DNA of 64,000 bases from Xiphophorus maculatus (GCF_002775205.1 NC_036456.1:27005850-27069849); one strand, 5' to 3'; counted from the stretch's first letter, positions 45,001 to 54,585 are shown. Notes: a model not told the origin generated them from the sequence alone. Made by a program: numbers and translations.

Positions 45001-48000
45001 ACAGTTTTCCTGTAACAATAACCTGTTTCTCTGCTATTAGCACATTTAGCAGTGAGTACATGAGGATGATTGACAGCGCTAAGGCCCACCTCCTGGTTCT
45101 GATTGGTTGTTTTGGTGTTTTTAGACAGTAATAAATGGAGGAGAGTGATAATTTCACAGATAATCTGTCTCATATTATATTGTCACAACATGGCGACAGT
45201 TTTAACAAACATGCAAAAAAGTTATGTACTGCACCTTTAAGACAAAAACCAAGGCGTTTCAATGAAAAAAAAAAAGTTTGCCAATGTCTTCTGTTTGAGT
45301 TCAACACTCGGTGAAATTATGGGAGCGTCTAAAAAAAAATATTGACCTCAGAATCGTAACAAACTTAGCAGGAAGTTGACTTGACTTGTTGTTTGAAGCA
45401 GCCAATCAGACGTCTGGGTGTCCCGTAATCCCGCCCATTACGTATGAAAGTTGTCAGCACAGAAACATGAAATAATATGTTGTTTTTAAAATGAAATCAA
45501 TTTAACTGAGGCACACATAATTAATTCTATATTTTAATAAATGATTTCTGTATTAATTAAATAATTATTTTAAAAGTCTTTTATTTATTGGAATGTGGCA
45601 TGAACGAGTCTCCATATAGATGTTGGTCAATCACACCAAAAACCCCTAAAATAAATTAAAGTTTGTGGTTGCAATACGAAAATAAATGGAGAAAGTCACT
45701 TATGTGCATATGAACTAAATTAATCCATTATATAAATGTAGAAAGTTGTAAAACAAGTTAAAAACTTTCACTGTAGCGTCTAGAACATGAAAAACTGCAA
45801 CGGATCCAACAGAAATCTAAGTTAAAAATAAATAAATTGTGTTTGAATGCAGCTGAAAAGGTTCTGCTTGCAAAGCAAAATGTGCTTGTTGTTGTCAGAC
45901 AAGCAAATAAAAGTCCAAAACATCATAATATTGATAGTTTTAAAAATATTATTAAAAGAGGAAGCTGAAGCTGAAATGATTTCCGTTCTTCTGTGTCTAA
46001 CTTTCTGAGCCTGACCTGCTATTTAAAACACAAACAGAAATGTTAGTAAGACAACTGGAGCGACATCAGAGGAGAGCGGGGCTCTGAAACCCCAAACACA
46101 TTTCTGCCATTACTGACACTTCCTGTACCAGTTCACCTCCAGCTGATCACTGGGAACCAACAAGCATCTCACTTTCCAACACAGCTTCCCATCAGAGCCA
46201 AAAGAGTCCTGTTCCTTTAAGGAAGCAGGCTCACCTTGACTGGAGGTGACAGGGGCTTCAGCTGCTGTGTATCATGGCGTCTACATCGATGTTATGAAGG
46301 TTTAGTTACCAAAAGCCATGACACTTTCAATTTAACGGGGGCCTGTTATGTAAGATTTATATTTTGAATGTTTTTATACCTCCATTTGTTTCTCAAGTGC
46401 TTCTAAAAACAGCCAAGACTGAGGACAGGGATGTAGCTACATAGTCTGTACATTAACAGAAAAGTTTTCTAAGGGACATAACAGGAAAGAAAAGGTAAAA
46501 TATTTGCTCACCAGCCCAACGAAGGAGGAGAGGATCATCCCCACGCGGACCACCACCCTCTCTTCGGGTTTGCGAGCCGGCCGGACCTTCAGGTTGTAAT
46601 CAGTGAAGACTTTCCTCATCAAGGCCTGCTCTGCCTCCACAGCGCCTCAACAACACAAAGAGCAGAAAACATCATGGAAAGGAGAACGTGGAAGAAAACA
46701 CAAGAAAAGCAGAGTTAAATGAATCAACAGTTACCAGGAAAGAAGACATCTTTAAAACTTTTATAAAAATGTTTTACTTTTTTACATATTTATTTGTTAA
46801 ATTGTCACCATGCTGACAATCTGTCAAAAGATCAATCTCCTCCACCTCTTCCCTGAAGAAATGAACCACTCCCAACCAAAAACAGCCAATCAGAGCCAGG
46901 AGGCGGGCCTTAGTGCTGTCAATCAACTCATGAATGTGTTGCTAAATGTGAAAATGGTGGAGAAACTACTTAATGATACAGAAAAACTGCTTAACTGCCA
47001 TCCAATGTGGCTATGCTAACTAGCCGTAGCATTCTCAACTAGCTGTACCATAGCAGAAAGCAAAAGGGTGAGTGACAGCGCTAAGACCCGCCTCCTGGCT
47101 CTGATTGGTTGTTGCTAATTAGCACTGGGAGAAGGCAGAGAAGCCAATTTTCTTCACAGATTATCTGTAACAACATGGAGGCAGTTTCAACAAATATTTT
47201 TAAATAAAAGTTACATACTGTAGCTTTAAGAGAAATTAAAATAACCCAACTTAACTGTCAACTGATGCAAAATCTTTATATTTTAAATATTTAGCAAAAA
47301 GCTTTAGCGCATAACTAATGGAGAACTCCTTCCAATACTCAGAGAAGAAAAGTCAGACCTTTAAAAACTCAAAATAGTTGATCATTTGGCTTTAAATCCT
47401 GTGCCATAATTTTAGACTAAAGGTCTTTGACGGCTTCAGTGCTGCGCTATTAAAACCACATTTCTTCCCTTTAAACTGAATTTCTGCACACAAGTCGCCC
47501 CCATTTCCTCCTTGGTGTTGGAAGGTTAGGAGCATTTATAATCAGTGGCACTGGTGACGTGGCATCCATCACGTTTGGCTTCGCTGTGGCTCCAGCACAA
47601 TCTGACCTGACAGGAATAAATGACAACAATCACCCAGCAAGGCGGCGCTATTAACGAGGCACAGGGAGGCGACGCTGCTTGGAGACAGGAGGAGGTTCTG
47701 ACTGGCTCCTTATCGCAGAAATACCATGACTAGATGCAAAACAACAACCAGAACTCTGGCTTTTAAAACAGAAAACAAGCTTTGGTTTCTTTAGTGAGGA
47801 TTCACATAAAGCTTGTCTCACTTCTTTGTAGCTCTTTAAGCTGAAAGAGGTGATGAGCATCATTTAAAAACTGGCAGCAGTTTTTAAACGTCACTGTCAG
47901 AAGAGTTTTACTCCGTTTCATCGTAAAAATTATTGATTTCTCCAAAGAAAGGCCCTCAGATGGAGATTACATCAGTATGGTTTCTCTGTTAGTTTGCTGG

Positions 48001-49379
48001 TTTAATGAATGCCGACATGAATCTTAAAACTAGTTTTGAGCATTTTTTTCAGTTTCAAATCTTTATTTTTTATTTTAATTTTCTTTAGTTCCAAAAAAAA
48101 TTTCAGTTTCAAATATTTTCTTTCAGTTTTTATTTTAATTTTAATTTAACTTTTTTCAGTTTAAAATTAAAATGTTTTATTTTTTTTAGTTTAAAAATGT
48201 TTTTTCAGTTTCAGATCTCATATTCAGGTTTTTTAATTTTTTTTAATGTTTTGCAGATCTTTAAGTTTCAGATCTTTAAGTTTTCTTTTTTTTTAAGTTT
48301 CAAACTTTTTCAGTTTCAAATCTTTATTTTTGCAAGTTTCAATTCTTTATTTTAAATTTTTATTTTATTTAGTTTAAATGTTTTTTCAATTACATTTTTT
48401 TTGTCTTCTTTTGAACAAACTTTATGGCCCCAATTTAGCTCCATATATTTCCATTGATCATATAATTGCAAAATTAAAAAATAAAACTGCTAAATGGAAA
48501 CAGGCCAGTTCTGAATAAAATGTTTTGGTGTCAGGATATCGTGGTTTCTTTGGGTGCATGAAATTGGATTATTTCACTAAACTGCCACAGAAACATTTTT
48601 TCACACCAAATGAATCACATGATCAACACCTGGATGTTACTACTGGTGGAAACCTCAAAGAAAACGACAACAGGAAGTAGTTAGTGGATATTTTTAATAA
48701 CTTATTCAAACTTATTCACATGTGATTCTAAATGCATTTATTTAATGGAAACACCTCATTTAAGAAATTGTGTTTTTTCAACATGTAGACAAAGTTTTGT
48801 GGACATTTGTAATCAAGGCACAGCTAGAGTGAATCTGCCATCATTTTTGTGCACCTAGCTAAACAGATGAACACGTTAGCATGTTTGAGTTAGCATCTGG
48901 TTAGTAGCAAGTCACCCTCCATTACAGCTTTATAAAATAAAATGTTTATTTAGTAAAACTGAAAGATATTTATACAGTATTTGCCCTAAAGTTAAAACAA
49001 TGTTACCATTTAATATTTTTTGTAGAGTTTCAGGCAAAGTTGTGGTTTATTATCATTGTTTATATTCTTCTGCTGTTGGTTGTCAGGGTCAGAAGTTGAT
49101 GCTGCTTTTATTTTGAAGGTGAGAAGAAGTTTGGGAATGAAGACCAAATCAATCTTTTGGATGTTTTTAATCAGAATATGTCTGGTATTTTAGTTTTTCT
49201 GTGAAATCAACTACAGTAGAGCAACAATATTATTCCATACTTTTTGTTCTGATCTCTATATAAATTATATCTTGACCACAGCTCCGGTTTGAGTACGTTC
49301 AGTGATGTGTCTTACCTCCTAACGCGCTCAGGCTGAATAAGCAACATGCTAGCAGCAACTTGCTCAGCAGGTTTTCCAT
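32868..49379 (-). CDS. chrnb1: Muscle nicotinic acetylcholine receptor beta1 subunit (complete, 11 exons)
   Basis: Structural subunit of the endplate acetylcholine-gated cation channel. Exons: 49316-49379, 46512-46645, 44614-44658, 44142-44251, 41049-41157, 40815-40962, 40365-40550, 39764-39987, 36662-36837, 33122-33269 and 32868-33014, joining in phase to 496 aa (human CHRNB1 has 501). Signal peptide about 1-20; extracellular domain with EWTDYRLNW; Cys-loop C151/C165 and an NCT sequon. M1 is at about 238-261, M2 269-289 ([14 protein letters not shown], Leu at 9'), M3 about 300-322, then a cytoplasmic loop with DEYFIRKP and FPKPNRFQPE as in human, MA helix [14 protein letters not shown] and M4. 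No alpha-type vicinal cysteines. An extra cysteine, C148, precedes the Cys loop (YCSSC). It lies head to tail upstream of chrnb1l; exons 2-8 match that gene in length and phase. Confidence 0.95.
33122..33269 (-). CDS. chrnb1: chrnb1 exon 10 (MA region)
   Basis: 148 nt with [19 protein letters not shown] and [19 protein letters not shown], ending DYEA; closely human-like. Confidence 0.94.
33470..34000 (+). repeat. GGCTGCAAACAGAT family, copy 4 (best preserved)
   Basis: Blocks in order: GGGCGTCTTGTCACTTTAAT, AATGGCTGCAAACAGATGTG, TTGAAAAGCAGAAGTGGAAC, GTTTCTGGATGTTACGCCAA, GTGTCTTTTCCAGCAGCCAT, then two GTTGCTAGGTAAC motifs at 33790-33802 and 33821-33833. Confidence 0.7.
34735..35240. repeat. 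Palindrome-array remnant plus ATTATGACTTTATTCTC minisatellite
   Basis: The left part (34800-34960) resembles the array elements (AAACTCAAAAGTATTAAGATTAATTT). The right part (about 34965-35240) is a degenerate 24-bp minisatellite of TCTCATAATATTATGACTTT type, ending in 'TTCTTAGCCTGGTCCTAAG', a corrupted form of the 'GGCCCTAAT' terminus. Confidence 0.5.
36030..36460. repeat. TACTCAAGTAA-type fragment joined to a fold-back arm
   Basis: 36030-36300 has AGTTACATTTACTCAATTAC, 'GGATTTTCTTCCCACTGAGT' and 'CACACCTGCAGGTTTTG'. 36300-36460 has GATTGACAGCGCTAAGACCC, GCCTCCTGGTTTTGATTGGT and CACAGATTATCTGTCTC. The junction shows the first element inserted into the second, as at 50985-51475. Confidence 0.6.
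36662..36837 (-). CDS. chrnb1: chrnb1 exon 9 (cytoplasmic loop)
   Basis: 176 nt with [30 protein letters not shown] and ILFPKPN. The Tyr in DEYFIRKP is the conserved beta1 cytoplasmic tyrosine context. Confidence 0.94.
37051..37320. repeat. hAT-like fragment (CAGGGGTGTTCAAAC)
   Basis: Begins CAGGGGTGTTCAAACTGTGG then GTCATTTGTGGCCCTTACAA. Related fragments near 28475, 42790 and 49716. No clear right terminus or duplication. Confidence 0.5.
38640..39670. repeat. 'GTGAACGTGCAATCAAACTC' repeat family, copy 2
   Basis: Contains inverted pairs: TGGTCCGCTTGGTGTTCACTT on one side and 'CAAGCGGACCAGAAAGCAGG' on the other. Also 'TTCTGGGTAAATACAACTAA', 'CACTCCATTTTTGCA' and 'CAGTGTCTTCTTCAGAGGTT', as at 4340-5045. 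Confidence 0.6.
39764..39987 (-). CDS. chrnb1: chrnb1 exon 8 (M2-M3)
   Basis: 224 nt. GEK ring, M2 with Asn at 6' (codon 39962-39964) and Leu at 9', Asp at 20', PETS linker and M3, ending MPMWIRK. Confidence 0.95.
40365..40550 (-). CDS. chrnb1: chrnb1 exon 7 (M1)
   Basis: 186 nt with [25 protein letters not shown] and M1 ([12 protein letters not shown]), ending LPPDAG. Confidence 0.95.
40610..40790. repeat. CACTGCAAAAA-type element, copy 4 (partial)
   Basis: Starts CACTGCAAAAATACAAAATA, then 'AAATAAGATAAAACTAAC' and 'GGAGCTGGTTTTAAGTCAAT'. In chrnb1 intron 6. Confidence 0.6.
40815..40962 (-). CDS. chrnb1: chrnb1 exon 6
   Basis: 148 nt with [15 protein letters not shown] (C165 and the NCT sequon) and [12 protein letters not shown]. 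Confidence 0.95.
41049..41157 (-). CDS. chrnb1: chrnb1 exon 5
   Basis: 109 nt with [12 protein letters not shown] and [15 protein letters not shown]151 is the first Cys-loop cysteine; C148 three residues earlier is additional (Arg in human and in chrnb1l). Confidence 0.94.
41265..41960. repeat. Degenerate TTAGCT/CTAGCT array
   Basis: Irregular repetition of units such as GTTAGCTTCAGTCTGAGCA and CTGGCTAGCTGCTAGCTTAG over about 700 bp. Similar arrays lie at 56740-57330 (complement) and 58900-59780. Confidence 0.6.
43160..43465. repeat. Palindrome-array element, copy 7
   Basis: Left end TACTACAGTGCATTTGGGCC then GTTGTGGAAAAAAA. The complement of the right end reads ATGACAATGTATTAGTGTCA then TTGTAGATAGAAA. 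Inverted termini agree with copies 4 and 6; the interior is shorter. Confidence 0.7.
44142..44251 (-). CDS. chrnb1: chrnb1 exon 4
   Basis: 110 nt with [22 protein letters not shown] and [10 protein letters not shown]. Donor AATAA|GTAAGT. Confidence 0.94.
44614..44658 (-). CDS. chrnb1: chrnb1 exon 3 (45 nt)
   Basis: Encodes [15 protein letters not shown], the conserved small nAChR exon; acceptor TTTCAG, donor GTAAGT. Confidence 0.93.
44659..46511 (-). other. chrnb1: chrnb1 intron 2
   Basis: Contains an AATAAT microsatellite (44685-44712), a fold-back element (44735-45240) and AT-rich sequence. At 46330 a short GGGGGCCTGTTATGTAAGAT block resembles the GGCTGCAAACAGAT family terminus. No gene seen. 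Confidence 0.55.
44735..45240. repeat. Fold-back element, copy 2
   Basis: The left arm carries GATAATCTGTGAAAAAGAG, CAATCAGAGC and GGCGGGGCTTAGCGCTGTCA. The right arm carries the complement, GATTGACAGCGCTAAGGCCC, CTCCTGGTTCTGATTGGTTG and CACAGATAATCTGTCTC. Ends are AACTTTTATTAAAAAATA-like and AAAAAGTTATGTACTGCACC. Arms of roughly 200 bp flank a unique centre. Confidence 0.75.
46512..46645 (-). CDS. chrnb1: chrnb1 exon 2
   Basis: 134 nt. Encodes [17 protein letters not shown] and [13 protein letters not shown], the mature N-terminus. Acceptor TTGTTGAG|GC, donor GGGCTG|GTGAGC. Confidence 0.93.
46755..47232. repeat. Fold-back element, copy 3 (best symmetry)
   Basis: The left arm has ACAATCTGTCAAAAGATCAA, CCAATCAGAGCCAGGAGGCG and TTAGTGCTGTCAATCAA. 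The right arm has GTGACAGCGCTAAGACCCGC, CTCCTGGCTCTGATTGGTTG, GGGAGAAGGCAGAGAAGC and CACAGATTATCTG. It could fold into a long hairpin. No coding capacity. Confidence 0.78.
48045..48395. repeat. T-rich minisatellite (TTCAGTTTCAAATCTTTATT)
   Basis: Degenerate repetition of TTTCAGTTTCAAATCTTTA and TTTTATTTTAATTT units in chrnb1 intron 1. Confidence 0.7.
48600..48835. repeat. 'GGATGTTACTACTGGTG' family, copy 2
   Basis: Contains CTGGATGTTACTACTGGTGG, AACAGGAAGTAGTTAG, TTTAATGGAAACACCTCATT and GACATTTGTAATCAAGGC, in the same order as copies at 29080-29445 and 54360-54585. Confidence 0.6.
49316..49379 (-). CDS. chrnb1: chrnb1 exon 1 (start, signal peptide)
   Basis: ATG at 49377-49379 with G at -3 and G at +4. 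Encodes [20 protein letters not shown], a signal sequence, and one base of the next Gly codon (GGAG|GTAAGA). Confidence 0.9.
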
Positions 49380-49560
49380 GACGGACCTTCAAACCAGTTA
49401 ATCCAACTCCTCAGATTCAGATTTTCTCCTTTCTGATCCGGGGAGCGTTTTGACGCTGAGTTTGGTTTGGCCGGTTTGAGCTGTTGTTGTCTGTCAGTCA
49501 GGCCTGCCTGGACAACTGGTCGTGTCCGATTACCCCAAGGAGGGAGGGGCTCTCAGCCTA
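49380..49560 (-). promoter_or_regulatory. chrnb1: Probable chrnb1 promoter
   Basis: Immediate upstream region of the first exon. An E-box CAACTG at 49513-49518 is a possible site for myogenic bHLH factors, known regulators of AChR subunit genes. No TATA box seen. Confidence 0.35.
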
Positions 49561-50614
49561 TGTGGGTCAGGCATGTCGGACCAAAACTACCTTACAATAC
49601 AAAGACTTAACAGTACAATAATCAAATCAGAGACTAGCCTCTGATTTCCACTGGGAAATTAGTAAATCCAGAAATCTTTACCATCCTGAGGGACATTTTT
49701 GCCTTTGGTCTGACTTAGGGGTGTCCAAAGTGTGGCGCGGGGGCCTTTTGTGGTTCTTGGGATGCTTTTGCATATGAAGATTTTTTTTTATTTGTAATTA
49801 GGGTAGAATTATGTCATTTATTATGTATTTGACTTTTTATAATTATGTTTTTATAATGAGCAGAACCAGGTTGATCAAGTTATTAAAGTCAGGAAGCATT
49901 TTTGAAAGAAAGTGACAAAATCCTATTGTTATAAAATTTGTTCATTTGAACCCAAAAGAATTCTTTCTCCTTCTTCTACTGTTAACTTTCTCCCTACCCA
50001 TTATTTCATCATCTGATGGTTCCTAAATCCTTATTTAAACGTCTTCAGCAACTTGTTGCAGAACTGAAATCACCAAAAATGGCAACTTCATTCATCCATT
50101 CGCTCCCTAAAGCTGTATTCAGTTGCATTTGACTGAATTACCTTATAGAACTAAATACCAGAAAAAATTTATTTGAATAATAGAAACATGAATGTTAGAT
50201 GCAGAAACACAGAAGCAACCTGTCTGTTTTCCTAACAGAGTTGATCAGATTTACCCGCCAGATGCGGTTTAATTCTTCGAAGGCTCGTGAAGTGAAAAGT
50301 CTCTCTCTTCTTTTAACACATTCCTACACTCATATTTTCACGCCACTCTGCTCTAACACTCATCTTTCACCGATCCACTCAGCCTTAATTTACGATCTGC
50401 TATCTGTGCCATTTGGCCCGCGGCCAATTTAATTATGAAAGAAGGTAACTATTAACAGCTGGCAGCCAGAGTCACTCAGCACATCTGTGGTCAGGAGGGA
50501 GTAGACGACTCAGAATCACAAACGGCTCACTTACAACACTTTAAATTATACTTTTCATCTGCAAAAAATTATCATTTCTTAATTAACAAAATTACAAGTT
50601 ATTGTTTGAAGTTA
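49561..50614. other. Intergenic, hAT-like fragment only
   Basis: A TTAGGGGTGTCCAAAGTGTG block at about 49715 resembles the hAT-like fragment at 37051. The rest was not recognised. Confidence 0.45.
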
Positions 50615-51560
50615 TGTACTTGGTTAAACTTTCATAAAAAATATGCTTTTTTATGATCTCCTCCACTTAGTCACTGAGCTGCTATTGCTGTCTGAAGACA
50701 TGAACCGCTAAAAACCAAAAACAACCAATCAGAGCCAGGAGGAGGGGCTTAGCGCTGCCAATCAATATTGTGCATGCCCTTACAAATGTGCTAAAGGAGG
50801 AGCACATTTTTTTGTAATGGCTTACCATTACAAAAAAACTGTTTATCGGACATCGTCAGTGGTCATCATCATTGGCATTAGCATTCATGACAATAGGAGG
50901 TTGATTGACAGCGCTAAGATCCGCCTCCTGGCTCTGATTGGTTGTTTCTAGTTAGCACTGGGAGAAGGCAGAGGAGCTCAACTGTTTCGATTTTTTTTTT
51001 ATTATGCTGTACTTTCTACTTTTACTTGAGTAATTTTATTATAAAGTATTTCTACTCTTACTTGAGTAAAATTTCTGGATTTTCTTCCCACTGAATAAAA
51101 AACAAACGTGTTTTAACAAATTATTCTCCAGACACAGACCTGCAGTTTTTGTTAAACTTTCATCAGTTTTTTAGTGAAATAAACTGATTTGGAAAAACTT
51201 TATTTTGCTTGATTTTGTTACTTATATGAATAATTGCCATGTTCATCCTTAAATTACCAAAATTTCCACTTATCTTTATTTTTCAGTCCATCTGATGATG
51301 TATTTTTTATTATTAAATAATTGATCATTTGATCAGTTACTCTGCACTTCAGTAAACTTTATACCAAATATTTTTTTAGTCTTACTTGGACGGCTACTTT
51401 TTACTTTTACTTCAGTAGAAATACGTTGAAGTATCTTTACTCTTACTTGAGTACAATTTTTGGAAACTTTTTTTGCACAAAACTGTCACAACATAGTGAC
51501 AGTTTCAACAATTATGTAAAAATACATATTCTTTTAAAGTAATATAACTCAGCTTTAAAG
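50615..51560. repeat. Fold-back element, copy 4, split by a nested element
   Basis: The left arm has CCAATCAGAGCCAGGAGGAG and TTAGCGCTGCCAATCAA. The right arm has GATTGACAGCGCTAAGATCC and CTCCTGGCTCTGATTGGTTG. The distal right arm resumes at about 51480 with CTGTCACAACATAGTGACAG. Between (50985-51475) sits a TACTCAAGTAA-type element. Confidence 0.72.
50985..51475. repeat. TACTCAAGTAA-type element, nested copy
   Basis: Starts TACTTTCTACTTTTACTTGA and ends ACTCTTACTTGAGTACAATT, with TCTTCCCACTGAATAAAAAA and CCAGACACAGACCTGCAG inside. Inserted in the right arm of fold-back copy 4. Confidence 0.65.
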
Positions 51561-52452
51561 AGTGTTGTGAATGTAAGAACTAACCTGTTTGGATCGGATC
51601 CAGGTAAACGTGGCAAGCTGCACTTTCCGTCCTGGAAGAAAGTAAATGGTCTTTACTGACAAAGCGGCTTTCAGGACTTATCTTACCTCCTAATGTGTTT
51701 CTCATCCACCCAAACGGGGCTCCTTATCGCATATTTGCATTGCTGTTTGTGTTGTAGTGGCTTCATACACACACAGATATCGAGGGCACTTTGAGACCCG
51801 GATGTGCTGCTAATCGAGTCGTAGATCTTCACAGTCAGCTAATGCGGCACAAGACCTGAGTGTCTGGTGGTCGACAAAATAAAAAAAGATAGTTCAAAAA
51901 ATAAACTGTTTCTTCTAAATAATGTAATCACACACTGGGTTAGGATAACTATCCAAAAATTGTCTTAAAGCAACCAGAGTTTGTAGCTAGCCATAACCCT
52001 AAAGCACAATATTAGACCTTTCTCATTTAAGTAAAACTGTTAATTAAATCCTAAAATAAAGCAACAAATTGTAAAGAACCAAAACAACCCTTACATTATC
52101 GGTCTCTGCTCGGTTGAAGTAAACTTTGCTGCGGTTTGAATGTGGATAACAAGCGGACCGGAGAACGCTCCAAAAGCAGGAAGTGGACTACAGCGCAGGG
52201 CATTCTGGGTAAATGCAACCAAAACAAACGTTCGAGTTTAAAATTAGTGGGAGAAATGGCTCATAGTCTTTTATTAATCATAAAGGATAAATCCAAAAAC
52301 AATTAAAATGTGACACCACTCCATTACTGTTTATATTTCAGGAAGAAGGTCACCGTGTGGCGAATCATGGACAAGTTAGTAGAAGAAACACTGCCACCTG
52401 CAGGTGGGAGTTAGCATCACTGAAACCCGATGTTTTAAATTTATTTTTTTAC

Positions 52453-52483
<31 letters not shown>

Positions 52484-52539
52484 TTTGTTTTTTGAAAATT
52501 TGCCGTAAATTCTCGATCCATTAGCACATAAATATAACG
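51561..52539. other. Intergenic, includes 'GTGAACGTGCAATCAAACTC'-family piece
   Basis: 52095-52380 has 'GAACGCTCCAAAAGCAGG', GGCATTCTGGGTAAATGCAA and GACACCACTCCATTACTG. A TA microsatellite lies at about 52452-52476. 51681-51693 matches the chrnb1 exon 1 donor region (see findings). Confidence 0.5.
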
Positions 52540-52940
52540 GCGTATTAAAGACATTGTAGATATAAAACAAACAAAAAAAGGTTGTAGTAAATTTCCACCA
52601 AAGAATATAGAAATTTCTGTTTGAAAAGTCATAAATTTTCTACAAAAGACAAGGACATTTCTCAATTTCTCCAGAAGTAAATTTTTTTTATAGGAAACCC
52701 TTCACAAATTTTGAGACTAATCTCAGAAATCTTTTAGCTTGAAAAGTAAAAAATTTTTCAACTTTACAAAAATGTCCAAAAAGCATAATTTTCCAATTTT
52801 TCAAACTTTGACATTTTCTGATTTTTTGTTTAAGAAAATTTCTGAAGTTAATATCAATTTTTTTTGTTTTTTGACAAAAATGTACATTTCCTTTTTTATT
52901 TTTCCATTTACAATGTCCCTAAAATGCAGTAATGGATAAA
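52540..52940. repeat. Palindrome-array element, copy 8
   Basis: Left end ATAACGGCGTATTAAAGACA then TTGTAGATA. Right end TTTCCATTTACAATGTCCCT then AAAATGCAGTAATG. The interior has TTGAGACTAATCTCAGAAAT. Confidence 0.65.
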
Positions 52941-54220
52941 AATTTAGGAATTTGTTGATTTAATTTAAATTTCCGCCATCATAGAATCACGAAAAACTGG
53001 AGGGTGGAAGTACTACTTACTGCATAGTACCACAATAAACAGTGGTAATACATCACCAGTGGGTTTTATTGCAGAATGATAACCCCATTAACGTCCCCAT
53101 TAAAAAAATTCTTCAGAGACAAGTGTTACAATCATACAAATATATTAGTTTGTTTTATTCAATTATATCCAATAATACATCTCCGTTGACTTTTGTGTAA
53201 GTTATTATAGAAATAAATACAGATCATATTGCAAATGCAGAGAGTTTGGGATAGTGAGAAGAAGATTAGGTGGTTAAAGGGGCTCAAAGAGTAAATACTG
53301 GGTAACTCCTGTCCAGTAAATGATCAGCGCATGCATGCTCACAGTCCCTCCACTTGGATGCAGTCTGAGCTCCAAGGCTCTCAATGATCCCCTTTTAGCT
53401 CCTTTTTCCCCAATGATCCGTAGGTCTGGATGGCAGAGATTAGCGCCGTTTTTCCACCCAGCTGGAAACAGGAAGAGTCGCCCCGTTTCCCCCGGCACGC
53501 TTGCATGGATACACATATATAGAAGGAATATATTTAGATATATGTACTTTTTTGCCCCAGTAGAATATAAAAATAGTCTCATTGTGGCTTTGATAACTGG
53601 AAGCACTCTTTTTGCATTTGGAAGACGGGAATTGAAACAAAACGTTTGCAATGATTTCTTTACGGTTTCTCTGGAAGACTCACACAACAGTTAAAAGAAA
53701 ATAATAACATGAAGAAGGTGTTTGTAGACTGATGACGGTTGGTGAGTATGAAACGTTTCCTCTATAAGTTAAAGTTTCATACTCACATATGCCACAATGT
53801 GGAGGCAAAACACACGGTGAAAAGAAAGTACACCCTCTTTTAATGTTAGAGAATCAGGAAAACTATTTGATCTTTACCTGGTTTTAAAATTAATGCATAC
53901 TTAACATCAAGACTACATAAAAAACTCTCAACAGGATCCACACTGGCTATATTTAATAAACAAAGAAGAAGTCCATAGGAAACGTTTTATGTCCATATCG
54001 GCATTGGTTTCAAACTGTTGGGAACCAACATGGGTTGGTTTGGTTCTAAAGGGACCGACCCTTTAAACCATATTGGGTGGTTTTGGAACCAACATGGGTT
54101 GGTTTGGTTTGGTTCTAAGCCCTTGGAACCAAGAGTTTTTCAAAGGGTTTGGATCGTTGGACATAGTGCAGTGTGAAATCAAACCGCACAAGCTAATCAA
54201 CTGAACCAAGTCTATCAGGT
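52941..54220. other. Intergenic, no gene supported
   Basis: A 137-codon minus frame (53274-53687) and overlapping plus frames show no recognisable domain. A short hairpin is at 53742-53786. The 54000-54200 stretch has degenerate AACCAACATGGGTTGGTTTG repeats. Confidence 0.4.
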
Positions 54221-54229
54221 GTGAAAAAA

Positions 54230-54585
54230 AATCTCGTTTGCTGCGTTTCCTCTTTCCATATAATTGCGCAATTTGGCATTTCAAATATAAATTTGCTTAA
54301 TGAAAATATGCCAGTTTCAATAAACTCTTTACTGTATTTTATTTGGCCATATTGTTTTCTGTTTTCATGTCATGTGTTCAATAACTGGATGTTTCTACTG
54401 GTGAAAACAGTCATGACAGGAAGTAGTTAAAGGATAATGGCGTGTTTTTTCAGTGTCAGATGGTGTGAACAAACTTATTCACGTGTGATTTTACTTGTGT
54501 TTATTTAATGGAAATACCAAAATTGCGAGATTGTGTTTTTCGTCATTAGTGGAATATTGATATTTGTAATGGAAACGCAACTTGA
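54230..54585. repeat. 'GGATGTTACTACTGGTG' family, copy 3
   Basis: Contains CTGGATGTTTCTACTGGTGA, CATGACAGGAAGTAGTTAAA, TTTAATGGAAATACCAAAAT and ATTTGTAATGGAAACGCAAC. Confidence 0.6.

Larger units (their letters stand above)
46646..49315 (-). other. chrnb1: chrnb1 intron 1
   Basis: Holds a fold-back element (46755-47232), a T-rich minisatellite (48045-48395) and a 'GGATGTTACTACTGGTG'-family repeat (48600-48835). No extra exon was supported. Confidence 0.55.

Noticed and set aside
53274-53694. Overlapping 137- and 124-codon frames on opposite strands
   Set aside because: No domain, no splice-compatible partners and no conserved motif visible; both likely chance frames in a less AT-rich patch.
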